Shown piece after piece: positions 21,211 through 33,000 of a stretch of DNA of 64,000 nt. The notes under the pieces are model-generated. The model saw only the letters and a program-made list of their open reading frames with translations, was not told the DNA's origin and did not search any database. Within the stretch, counting starts at the first letter, position 1. Every line of letters begins with the position of its first letter. A program made the translations under genes and the position numbers. The stretch is from Macrostomum hystrix. Taxonomy: Eukaryota > Platyhelminthes > Macrostomidae. The stretch is taken from positions 7,562,001 through 7,626,000 of the forward strand of contig CATNEN010000038.1 in assembly GCA_950097015.1 (NCBI GenBank). Reading direction: 5' to 3'.

Positions 21211-24200
21211 TCAGGAACTAGCTGACGGCTTCTCGTCTGCGGCCACTGCTGGCGCCGAGGACGACGGTCCGGCGACGGCGGCCGCCGCCGACTGCCTCCG
21301 CCTGGCCAGCTGGCTCTGCTTCAGGGCCTCCTGCTCAAGTCGGCGAGCCTCTTCGGCCTCGCGGTGGGCGATGATCTGCTCAACCTGCGTCAGGAACTGG
21401 CGGATTAACGGGTCGGGATGGTTAAAATGGATGCGCTTGTTTTTTTAAAACAAGTAAGACCATGAGATTTACAGCAGCGATCATGCCATAATGACCTGTC
21501 ATTGCCTAAATCCCTGAATATATAAGAAATTACCATAGCCATTTTTAGAAAATGATACGGGAGAGAAAATGTCTATGGCCATCAACTTGAAATTCCCTCT
21601 TACTGCGCTAGTATCGATACTTAGCTTCAAATATTAGTCGACTATACTAGTCTATGGCCAAACATTAGTTTTACATATTTTATGAGTCAAAAGTCAATAA
21701 ACTGGGGGTAGGGGATAAGGAACAGAACTTACAAGTACGCCTAAATTAATTTTTTCCAGATAAAGGGCGCTGCGAACTACAAAAACAACAACTTCCATAC
21801 CTGGCTTACATTTGAAAAATATCGTAAAATTATCGTGAAAAAAAGATAAAATTGGCTTCAAAGACGGGGTACGGCTCTTTGTGAGGCAGTTAAACCTACT
21901 TTATATGCGTATTTTAATTCTGACATCGGGGGTAATAATTCAACAGACGTTTATAATGGCGTCAGCTTAAAAACAGGAGACACACCTCAGGCTTCCTAGT
22001 GCCCTTTTTCTTCATGAAATCGATAAAAGACCGAGCCCCGTGCAACGAAGATAGCGTCTCGTTCATCTCCTGCGCCCTCTGGCGAGCCTCCAACTGCTTC
22101 GTGTCCTTTCGCTCCTCCGGATCCTCCAGCGGCTGCCCGGCTGGCAGTTTCCGCCAGACCTCGGGCTCCAAGTACCAGGCACCGTAGCGGAACTTCATCC
22201 AGCCGGGGTCGCTGGGGTCGCCAGTCTCCTTGCCCAGTCGGCGGAGGTACTCGCGCTCCATTTCGGCCTCCTCGCGATCCTGATGCCGCTGCGGCGGCAT
22301 CGCGATGTTCTGGCGCAGCTCCGGCGGGATGCTGGTCAGCTCGACAACGTGGATTGGCACGGACAGGGCCGGCTTGGTCTCGTAGCCGCTGGCGAAGAGG
22401 CTCATGACCGTGCTCTCCTCGATGTTGTTGGCCTCGCCGCCAAGTGAGGCGACCCAGTCGCAAAAGTCCTTTGTGACCTATGGATTTGCATTCGCCAGGT
22501 TGGTGTGTATTGTATTTTACTCTTCCACTGGCCGTCTTATCTGTGTTCAATCTGCGGTCTGAGACGACAGCAGAGGTGACAAGGTAGCCAAGGGAGGGGG
22601 GCAAGTTGAGCCTACGCCAACTCCCCCCCAATCGGCTGATGAACCTGTGTGGTGCACCCTGGTAGTTGGACGCCCTAGTAGTGGCGGCCTGGTAATGGCG
22701 CCCCAAAAGGCGCAGCCCCCCCAGAAAAAATCCTGGCTACGCAATTGGACGTAAGGACGCAATCTCAACTTAGGCTGAGATTCGAACTATGAACCACAGA
22801 CCTGCAGACAGCGAGGTAGCAGTTCTGCCAATTGCAAAGACACTGTACGCAGGCACACGCTCACACAGGTGTGTACATCTGCCCTGACTTTCTCATCGTC
22901 AGGTAGTGTACATTCTTACTGTGCCTTGGAAGCTGACCCTCAAGGGCGTAAATTGTACGACAAGCCTTCTCTCCGCGGCTGCGCCTCAAATAAATCTAGC
23001 TTCGCCACGGAATCGAGCTAAGGGACCTTGGTGCGAGAGACAAATTCGTTAACCGCTCTTCCACTCACCCCTGCAAGGCAAGGATGCCAATTTAAAGTAG
23101 CAACTCAGAGGAAGTACCTTTAAAAACGTTTCTCAGTTTTCAACATGCCAGAAGAGGAGACCATGATGTTTAATGACGAGACATTAGAGCAGCCTCTTTA
23201 CCTTTTCAATGTGCGGATCCCTGGCCGGTTCCTGTCGGAGTCTGACGTCAGCGTCACGCCCGGCAGCGGTTGCAGCGGCCTCGTCCCGCTTCTTGATCCA
23301 CGAGTAGAAATGGCGACCGTCAACCGACTTGCCGCTCTTCAGCGATCCGTTACCGCCGCCGTTGGTATCGGCGTTGGTCTGTACCTCCTGGTGCCGAGTG
23401 CTCACCCGATTCTGGGCGTCCGCGCTCAGCAGAGCCGCTTCGTCAACACCCTCAGTCTCCAAGAGCGTCATCTCAGGATCCAGCAGGTCCACTACGTCGT
23501 CGTACACCTGTTATGTAGACAATCAGATTGACTAGTAAGAAAGTTGTTTCCAAATTTTGCAAATATATGCAGACCATGGAGGTCGTGGGTTCGATTCCTG
23601 ACTCAACTGGAGCAATCTGTGTCCTTTAGCTGGGGTAATTGTACCAGCATTAGCTGGGGTAATTGAGGGTTTGGTGCGGAGTCCATGGACTGAACATCTG
23701 TACGGAGCATTCAGATGCGCTGTGCAATAGCTGCGACTGTGCTGTCAGCTTCTCATTTGACCAGATTGGAGCAGGTTTAGTTTAATCAGTTATTACTATT
23801 ATTATTATCATTAATTAGAGGTTAGTAACTCCAAGTTTTATTTGCTCAAGCGTCACCTCAGGAGGCACAGATTCCTCAAGATGCGGATACAGAGCCAGCG
23901 GATGTTGCACCAAGCCGTACTCTAGCTCAGAAATGTGCTGCCGTTGCTTTCTCTGCAACGGAGTCTGCTTTGTGAAGCAAGTTTCTTCCTTTGTGAAGCG
24001 GCGGCCATTCACGCTCTGTTTAATTGTAGACGTTCCAGACTCCTGCGTCTTTAGAGTTGGACCGAGACCGGCGTTAGGATTCTAAAAAATAAATATTTTC
24101 CAAATCGTGTGACACCAGAATGCATATTAATTTTCTGGCTTGAATCAGTGCCATTCGGTTTTATGTAAATACTAGAAACTTACTCTGATCACCACGGATC

Positions 24201-24980
24201 CCTCTGTGATGGGTGGCAAGCCATCTCGAAAATCGTCCAGACCATCTTTAACAAACACCCAGTCTTTGCCAACATTTACTTTGCCAGGGTTGCCTTGCTG
24301 TCCTGTAGCCTTAGAGTATTTCAAATTTATGCGCTCTTTGTACCTGAGAAGAGATATAAGTATTGTGTCGTTTGCTGGTAAAAAATCATCAAATAACTCT
24401 ATACTAGCTTTTAAACACGTTAAAAACCTGTTAAACACGTTAAAAAACTGTTGGACACATTTAGAAAATTGTTGGACATATTAAAAAAACTGTTGGACAC
24501 TTTTCTCGATTGAAATTGAGACAAGGTTTGATGATTTATTTATGTTGTACTAAGAAAGGAGTAGATGTCTCGCTTGCATTGAGCAATATATCGTTGAATT
24601 GAATTGAAGTCTACTATGCACATTTTACCTATTTAAATCAACCACACACACACGAGTGAGAAAAGTTGTGATGTAATATTTAATCCCCTTAGCAATAAAG
24701 TTAAGCTTAATAAAAATACGTGTATAATTGTCCCCAAATTTGGCATCTTTTGATGAAGAAATGGTGAAAATCGGTTGAGCCATTCGGGAGAAAATCAATT
24801 ACAACCAAGCAACCATTTCATTTTTAGTATAGTAAGATTTTCGTTTTTAGTATATTAGATAGATAGAAGAAGTGGTACACTGTGAAAAATGTCATATTAA
24901 AGTACATACCAGGGAATATTTTGTTTCTTCTTATCGGTAGCTGTACTGACTAAAAGTAAGTCATACTTTTTCTCTGCCAT
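21211..24980 (-). CDS. FAM47E: FAM47E-like protein, 492 aa, six exons
   Basis: Six exons join in frame with GT/AG borders: 24980-24910, 24343-24184, 24081-23857, 23507-23202, 22477-21986, 21435-21211. The protein starts MAEKKYDLLLVSTATDKKK. Diagnostic segments are DWVFVKDGLDDFRDGLPPIT (about residues 48-70), a PPEVYDDVVDLLDPEM block across the exon 3/4 join, DFCDWVASLGGEANNIEEST (about 258-277), ASGYETKPALSVPIHVVEL and FRYGAWYLEPEVW (about 350-362). The YGAWYL-PK/EW and DGLDDFRDGLPP motifs are, to my knowledge, hallmarks of the FAM47 family; human FAM47E is somewhat shorter. Human FAM47E is reported to act with PRMT5; the role in invertebrates is unknown. The C-terminus is a charged helix ending in an Ala/Ser-rich tail, stop at 21211-21213. 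Introns carry one SINE-A and one SINE-B. The start codon is shortly downstream of an AGGCCTA-bearing divergent spacer shared with the kinase gene. Confidence 0.85.
22795..23085 (-). mobile_element. SINE-A copy in FAM47E-like intron 4
   Basis: Reverse-orientation copy inside the intron between the exons at 23202 and 22477. It shows CACACAGGTGTGTACATCTG, ATCGTCAGGTAGTGTACA, CAAGGGCGTAAATTGTACGA and GGAATCGAGCTAAGGGACC. The tRNA-like head lies at the high-coordinate end, near 23035-23085. Confidence 0.88.
23560..23822 (+). mobile_element. SINE-B copy in FAM47E-like intron 3
   Basis: B-box-like GTGGGTTCGATTCCTGAC is followed by TCTGTGTCCTTTAGC, GTACCAGCATTAGCTGGGGT, AGTCCATGGACTGAACATCT and GTGCAATAGCTGCGACTGTG. 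The tail is a TTATTATTA-type repeat. These blocks match the other SINE-B copies in order. Confidence 0.88.
24412..24500. repeat. Short tandem repeat in FAM47E-like intron 1
   Basis: Four or five copies of a roughly 23-bp unit built on GTTAAAAAACTGTTGGACAC. Confidence 0.75.
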
Positions 24981-27040
24981 CTTGCTTAAATTTTAAGCAA
25001 GTATATTTTTACTTGATTAAGATACACAATAATAACGTATGGTTCTTTTTTAGGATAAGCAATAATAAATGGAACGAAAGCCAGCAATTAAAAGCTTCAT
25101 GAGTCTATAGCACTTGAAAATAAGCATTTTATTTACCACGAAAAGATGTAATAAGTATAAAAAAGTACATGTTACAAAAATTCTGCAAAAGTAGTATTGC
25201 TTTTGTTTACTCTTCTTCATGCCTTGTTTAAACGCTTTTTGAAACGCTAAAAAAGCAACTCGGATTTTTTAGTGCGCCTATTTACGTTAAAAGGCGAACT
25301 TGGGTGGTGGGCGTAACGCTCTAGTCTAGTCTTAGGCCTACGATAGACAAATTTAGTTTATTAACTCGCGTTTTTTATTTAAATGAAACTTGATAAACGA
25401 TGCTTGATCACTTGGAATCAAATGGCTAACTTATTTTTTTTTCGAAGGGGTCGTTAATGTTCTTTTTAGAGCGCTTATCTCATGACATAAGTTTGTGTCC
25501 TTGTGAGTAATTTAATCATGTGTTTACAGCTCCGAAAACACACTGTTAGTGTTACTTTTAGTCGCTACCAACTTATCTAGAGGACTAGACCTAGCAAGGT
25601 CTAGTACAACTAATACAGCATTATTGGTTATTGGCAATTATAGTCATAGGACTTAGCTTAGTACTATCCAATATTTGCTTTGTTAATAAAGCTGGCTTGC
25701 TTTTTATTATAGTTTGGGCCTATTTACCAATATAAGTGAGCTCTAGTTCAATCTCTTCTTGCTGCAGAGATATTTTATATACTCAAGTACATTTGTTTCT
25801 ATGCCTACCTAGAAAATTACTTATTCAATATTTATTACCCATATTCGTATTATTTGGCATACTAGCTACTATGTTGGTCAATCAATTTCTCTTAAGTGCA
25901 CATGATTCAATCTGCATAGGGCCTAGTTTAGGCCTAGTAAATTACTTCCTTATTAGGTGTAACTGGAGCCAGAACAGTAACCATATGAAGCTAGGGCCTA
26001 TATATGTAATTAAATGTGGATAGTTCTAGTTCAAATTTGTTTTAAAAAGGTTTTAGCTACAAAAATGCATAGATCTGTAAAGGAAAGTAATTTTTATATG
26101 GTGAATCAAGGTAGGCCCTAGCTAGGCCAATTATTTTATATATATTCTCTTTGTCAAATTGCAATTTTTATTTATGTATTTTTGAATTAGGCATGTCATT
26201 AATAATAACTACTCTATGGGATCTGCTCTGACCATCCCCTAATCCATATGATCTGCTCCCATCATCCTTTAATCCACATGATCCACTATCTACATCCCTT
26301 AATCCATATGATCTGCTCCCACCATTATTTAATCCACATGATCCGCTATCTACATCCCTTAATCCATATGATCTGCTCCCACCATTATTTAATCCACATG
26401 ATCCGCTATCTACATCCCTTAATCCATATGATCTACTCCCACCATTATTTAATCCACATGATCCGCTATCTACATCCCTTAATTCATAGGATCTGCTCTC
26501 ACCATCCTTTAATCCACATGAACTGCTCAAACAATCCTTTTATCCCCATGATCTGCCCCCACCATTCTTTTATCCACATGATCAGCTCCCACTATCCTTT
26601 AATCCACATGGTCTGATCCTGCACCATCCTATAATCCTCTAGAAATGCTGTCAGTATTAGGAGTTGTTTTACAGTTTTGTATTGTCTGTTGTTGTATTAT
26701 TAGTACTGCTTCTAGTGTCTGATGTAATTGATATTTTGTACACGTCTCATCTTTTGCAGCGGAAGTGCCTTAATAAAGGAAGAAAATTTCACTAAACATT
26801 CCTGCATTCAAAGTGCTATTGGACACAGCCCAGCCAAATTAACTTATTCTACTGAGATCTATCAACAGCAGTGTGAACCAGTTGGACAAGTGGATATTTT
26901 TTTCGATTATTTCTTTTCTGCCTTTATTGCCAAATCGTCGAGAAAAGTTCGCCAGCATTCCAAAGGCTCTACCATTGTCATAGATTTTATAGCTAGTCTG
27001 ACATCAGAGCAGGTCGGGCTTGCACTGATTCCGACCGCAC
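24981..27040. promoter_or_regulatory. Divergent intergenic region between FAM47E-like and SLK-like genes
   Basis: The two start codons (24980 minus, 27041 plus) face away from each other across about 2.06 kb, so this spacer must hold both promoters. The 25300-26150 part is AT-rich and dotted with AGGCCTA, GGGCCTA and TAGGCCC motifs. No canonical TATA or initiator can be assigned by eye. The bases before the kinase ATG (CCGCACATGG) give an acceptable translation-start context. A minisatellite occupies about 26195-26630. Confidence 0.5.
26195..26635. repeat. Compound minisatellite, about 60-bp higher-order unit
   Basis: Alternating roughly 30-bp half-units, one with CTTTAATCCACATGATC and one with CATCCCTTAATCCATATGAT, form a dimeric higher-order repeat. 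It lies 400-850 bp upstream of the kinase start codon. Confidence 0.92.
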
Positions 27041-30000
27041 ATGGGTCTCTTTGACATTCTCAGACGCTTTGGCAAGAAGCCGGATGATCACGTGAAGATC
27101 AATCCGTTTGTTAAGCGCGACGTTGACCCGTTCATTGCCTGGGAAAAGGAGGATAAAATCGGCGACGGCGCGTTCGGCGAAGTGTTTCGCTGCCGGCAGA
27201 AGGACTCCGGCAAGCTGGCCGCCATCAAGCAGATTGGAGTCGACAGTGAGGAGGACCTGCTAGACTACATGGTCGAAATTAATATCCTGACCAAGTGCAG
27301 ACACAATGGCATTATTGAACTGTTTGAGGCCTACCTGTTTGATAGCAAGCTCTGGCTCTGCTTGGAGTATTGCAAATTCGGCGCCTTGGACTCCATCATG
27401 ATTGAGCTTGATAAGGTGAGCATAGTTACATTGCTGCTGCAGACTCACATTGTGACACTTGATAACCTGTTATTCGTGAGGTTAGGCTGTGACACCTGTC
27501 TACCTGTTATTCATGAGGCTCGGTTGTGACACCTGTCTACCTGTTATTCATGAGGCTAGGTTGTGACACCTGTCTACTTGTTATTCATGAGGCTAGGTTG
27601 TGACACCTGTCTACCTATTATTCATGAGGCTAGGCTGTGACACCTGTCCACTTGTTATTCATGAGGCTAGGCTGTGACACCTGTCTACTTGTTATTCATG
27701 AGGCTAGGCTGTGACACCTGTCTACTTGTTATTCATGAGGCTAGGTTGTGACACCTGTCTACCTATTATTCATGAGGCTAGGTTGTGACACCTGTCTACC
27801 TGTTATTCATGAGGCTCGGTTGTGACACCTGTCTACCTGTTATTCATGAGGCTAGGTTGTGACACCTGTCTACTTGTTATTCATGAGGCTAGGTTGTGAC
27901 ACCTGTCTACCTGTTATTCATGAGGCTAGGCTGTGACACCTGTCTACCTGTTATTCATGAGGCTAGGCTGTGACACCTGTCTACCTGTTATTCATGAGGC
28001 TAGGTTGTGACACCTGTCTACCTGTTATTCATGAGGCTAGGCTGTGACACCTGTATACCTGTTATTAATGAGGCTAGGCTGTGACACCTGTCTACCTGTT
28101 ATTCATGAGGCTAGGCTGTGACACCTGTCTACCTATTATTCATGAGGCTAGGCTGTGACACCTGTCTACCTGTTATTCATGAGGCTAGGCTGTGACACCT
28201 GTCTACCTGTTATTCATGAGGCTAGGTTGTGACACCTGTCTACCTGTTATTCATGCGGCTAGGCTGTGACACATGTATACCTGTTACTTATGAGGCTAGG
28301 CTGTGACACCTGTCTACCTGTTATTCGCGAGGCTAGGCTGTGACACCTGTCTACCTGTTATTCATGAGGCTAGGCTATGACACCTGTCTACCTGTTATTC
28401 ATGCGGCTAGGCTGTGACACATGTATACCTGTTACTTATGAGGCTAGGCTGTGACACCTGTCTACCTGTTATTCGCGAGGCTAGGCTATGACACCTGTCT
28501 ACCTGTTATTCGCGAGGCTAGGCTATGACACCTGTCTACCTGTTATTAATGAGGCTAGGTTGTGACACCTGTCTACCTGTTATTCGTGAGGCTAGGTTGT
28601 GACACCTGTCTACCTGTTATTAATGAGGCTAGGTTGTGACACCTGTCTACCTGTTATTCGTGAGGCTAGGTTGTGACACCAGTCTACCTGTTATTCGTGA
28701 GGCTAGGCTGTGACACCTGCTGGCCAGTTATTTAGGGAGCAAATGTTGAGAACGCAGTTGTATTACCTAGATAAAGGAATTAGCTTTTAAAATCCAGTTC
28801 AGCTCACACGCTCTCTGATTTTAAGGCTTGATAGAAAAGCCCCATTTTCCTAGTAACTATGCATCCTTACTGGCCGATTTGATAAGGCAAGGTTAGGGAA
28901 ACGCCCACAACTCAGCACTGAGTCGCCTTTAACGCCCTTGCCTATTGCGTAGGTCATAAAGTACGAAATAAAAAAATATAGCTATATAGAGCTTGTTGTG
29001 CTTCCACTGCTCTCAAGCTTAGCCTGGTATTTAAAATCTATAATTGGCACCTGCGCGAAACACAACTAGTTAAATATGGAATCCGCGGCAGATAGATAAG
29101 TAGATAAAACTGTTGCCAGGACAGATACCAGAGTGACAGATTGTAAAAACATAGACAGGTTGCTCAGTTTTTTAAGAAAATAAATCATATTTCCTGCTGC
29201 TAAATGCAATTAGCTTCATTTTAACGTTTAATTGACACTTCTTCCGATGGTGACATCACATTTCAGGAAATATTTACGGTAAAAAATATTTTTTTCTCGT
29301 AATAATTGTTTCCTTAAAGCATTCATTCATAATTTATCGATCATATCGATTTATAGATCATATCGATTTATCGATCATATCGATTTATCGATCCTATCGA
29401 TTTATCGACCCTATCGATTTATCGATCCTATCGATTTATCGATCCTATCGATTTATCGATCCTATCGATTTATCGATCCTATCGATTTATCGATCCTATC
29501 GATTTATCGATCATATCGATTTATCGATCATATCGATTTATCGATCATATCGATTTATTGATTTTATAGATTTTATTTATTGATTGATTATTTTTTTTTC
29601 TTATCCTCTATCTGCTAGGGCCTGGCCGAGTCCCAGATTCGCATGATCTGCCGCGAGGTGACAGAGGCGCTGCAGTTCCTGCACTCGCAAGGCGTCATTC
29701 ACCGGGATTTGAAGGCCGGCAACATCCTGCTCACCTCCGATGCAGTCATAAAGCTGGCAGATTTCGGCGTGTCCGCTATGGGTGACTCGCCCGAGGTGAA
29801 GCGCAACTCGTTCATCGGCTCTCAGTACTGGATGGCGCCCGAAGTTATGGCCTGCGAGACATACAACGAGGTGCCCTACGGCACCCAGGCGGACATCTGG
29901 AGCCTCGGCGTCACCCTGATCGAGCTGGCTCAGATGCTGCCGCCGCATCACAATATGCAGCCAATGCGAGTTGCTATCCGGGTCATCAAAGGCGATCCGC

Positions 30001-33000
30001 CAAGATTGGAGCGACCGAAACAGTGGAGCAACGAGTTTAATCACTTCTTGGGTGAGCCCCACCCCAACAGCGGTGGGCTCTCTGCCCCTTTCTTATCTAT
30101 CGCTAATCCTTGAATCTAAGACTGTGGGGTAGGGTTGTAGCCCTAGTGGAAGGGGCTGTAGCCCTAGTGGAAGGGGCTGTAGCCCTAGTGAAAGGGGTTG
30201 TAGCCCTAGTGGAAGGGGTTGTAGCCCTGGTGAAAGGGGTTGTAGCCCTAATCGTAGGGGTTGTAGCCCGAGTAGAAGGGGTTTCAGCCCTAGTGGAATG
30301 GGTTTTAGCCCTTAGTGAAAGGGGTTGTAGCCCGAGTGGAAGGGGTTGTAGCCCTAGTGAAAGGGGTTGTAGCCTGAGTGGAAGGGGTTTTAGCCCTAGT
30401 GGAAGGGGCTGTAGCCCTAGTGAAAGGGGTTGTGGCCCTAAAGCATGTGGCTCTAGCGGAAGGGGTTGTTAGAGCCTCGGATTTAAGACTCAAAGGTTCG
30501 ATTCCCGAACCCAACTCTACTGGATGAATGTGTCACTCTGTTTGCTGTCAGTTCACCCAGCTGTTAAATCCGTACCAGCGTCAGCTGTGGTAATTGATGG
30601 TGCTGGACTATTCATCGTCAAAACCACCAAAACCATAATTCCGCCGATTCGAGTTCAGTAGCTTTACTGCCACAGTCCCCGGTAGTGGCCTGGCTAATCA
30701 GTGCGTTATCCGCCCGCAGGCCGCTGCCTGGTCAAGATGCCCAACCAGCGGGCTGCCATCCCGGAGCTGCTGGCGCACAAGTTTATCTCTGGCGTGGCCG
30801 AGTCGGATCGGCGCTTTCTGCGCAACCTCATCGCCGAGCTGCAGGCCGCTCCGGAAGTTGAAGTCGAGGAAGTCGACGTTCGAGAAAGCGACTTGCGCAG
30901 CGGCATCGGCGGCGGAGGCGGCGGCATACGGGACAGCATCTTCCCCATCAACGATCTGGATGTTGACGAGGATGCAGCCGGCAGCAGCATGCTGCACGGC
31001 GAGCGCTCTCTGGGCGGCTCCTCCGGCCGGCTGAGCGCAGTCGGCGAATTGGACACCATCAGCAGCGTCGGCGACTCCAGCTCCGTGGCCGACGCCACCG
31101 TGACTGCTGCTGCTGCTGAGGCTGTCACGCCATTTGACACCAAGTCCGCCAACATCGTTGACGCGTCGGCATCTGTCCCGACTCCCCAGCCGTTGGCCGA
31201 TGTACTCGAGCCCCCTGTTGTCATAGTTGTTGAGCCTCCACCAACTGTCGTTGAGCCACTCAAGTCGCCAGATTCGCCTAAGTCGCCAGATTCGCCCAAG
31301 TCGCCAGATTCGCCCAAGTCGCCAGATTCGCCCAAGTCGCCGGACAGTCCAATGTTGCCGCCGCAGACGCCCAACACTGTTGTGCCACCGCCGGATGCGT
31401 TTGCTGTAAGCTGCGGTTTACGCGTGCTTGTAAACTAATTTCGCTACTACTTACTAATAGCCTCAGTTATTAAACACTATCTAACCTCGTATTAACTTTA
31501 TTAACTCGAATCACCTGGACTATAAGACTCGATACCTGCATACGAATTACTCTTCATCTTCTTAACTTTTGATCCTGCTGGCTACTAAAGAAGCGGCAGA
31601 GGCAGCAGATCCCGCAAGAGCAGCCGCGGCCACCGCCGGATGTGGAATCCGTAGACATCATTGTCATCGCCGAGGATGCGGCTGCTGATGCGCCCGACGG
31701 TGCAGCTGCAACGCCATCCACTATTGTAGCCACCGTGCCGCTCTCGTCGTCAGCTATTGAAGCCTCTTCCATCAATAGTCCCAGGCGATTTATCCCTCAA
31801 TCCCAGTCCCCAAATGCTGCTGCTGCTGCTAGGGCGACTCGAGCTGCTATAGCTGCTGCTGCTGCTGCCGCAGCCACACCTTCCACGGCGATACGCCGCA
31901 GTCGCAGCAGCGCCGGCGCCGAGACGGGATCCGCCTCGACCTTCGCCACCCCTTCGCCGTCGGCAACCCTGGCGGCTTCGACTGCCGAGTCGCCCCCGAT
32001 CGACCTGCTCAGCCGGGATGCTGTGCGAGAGCGGCCTCGCCGAGATGGCGTTGAAATGCCGCATCTCAGGGCCAGCGCCTCCATCTTAATGTTCGAACAG
32101 ATGCTGGGATCGTCTGCCAACCCCTCTCCAATGTCCCCGAGCTCTCCGGCTCAGAAACTGCAGCCGCAGCAGCAGCAGCAGCAGCAGCAACCGTCTGTTA
32201 TACATCAGCGGCATCGTTCAGATGATCGCTCAGAAGTGGGCAGAATCCGATCCGCATTTTTAGACTGGGATCGCAGTCAGTCCCTGCAGCAGCAGCAGCA
32301 GCAGCAGCAGGAGGATGTAAAGCCTCGACAACGAAGCGTTAAGGTTCGGTTCGGTGCAGAGATGCTTGGCTAATAGAGAATAGCCAGATTTGGTGGATGC
32401 TTATTTCAAATATCTATTATCATAAAGTACTATTGGTTGGTGTGATTTCCTCGTGGTATAAAATCCTTTAATTGTTGTTTATCACAAAGCTCACCTTTGT
32501 TTATTATAATTGCTATTGTGTTTCTATGTTGAAATAGTCCTGATATATAATGCATGTGTTATATCATGTTTAGCGAATAGTTACTACGTTCGTAGGTTGA
32601 AGGCTGAGGCTGGTATGGTGCGTGATGCTGAAGCTTACAGATAGTCCTGTAGTCCTATATGACTGCCTCCATTCATTCTACCTGTCACTACATCGAAGTA
32701 GTGAAGCCTTTAAGTCGTGTTCATTCCTTGCTCGCGAGTGCCTAACCTGACACCAGGCATGCACTCGAAACCGCCACGAATTCATTTTGTATCCATCCTA
32801 GCTTCCAACGTGTGTTCTGAGAATCTAGATAGCTGAAATATGTTTGTTTATGATAGTTCTATTCTTAGAATTTTGTTTAAATACTAGTTTAAAGGCATGT
32901 TGAAGCAGTGTGAAGAACAAGAAGACTCAACTGTCCGCTTATTTGCCTACTATGAGTAGAGTCGTGCAATTACACATCATTCTATGAGTGTTAATGTTAC

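Noticed and set aside
31554-32120. Long minus-strand ORFs opposite kinase exons 3-4 and similar antisense ORFs opposite exons 8-10 and the sacsin-like gene
   Set aside because: They mirror GC-rich or low-complexity coding sequence on the other strand and have no family similarity or independent splice structure.
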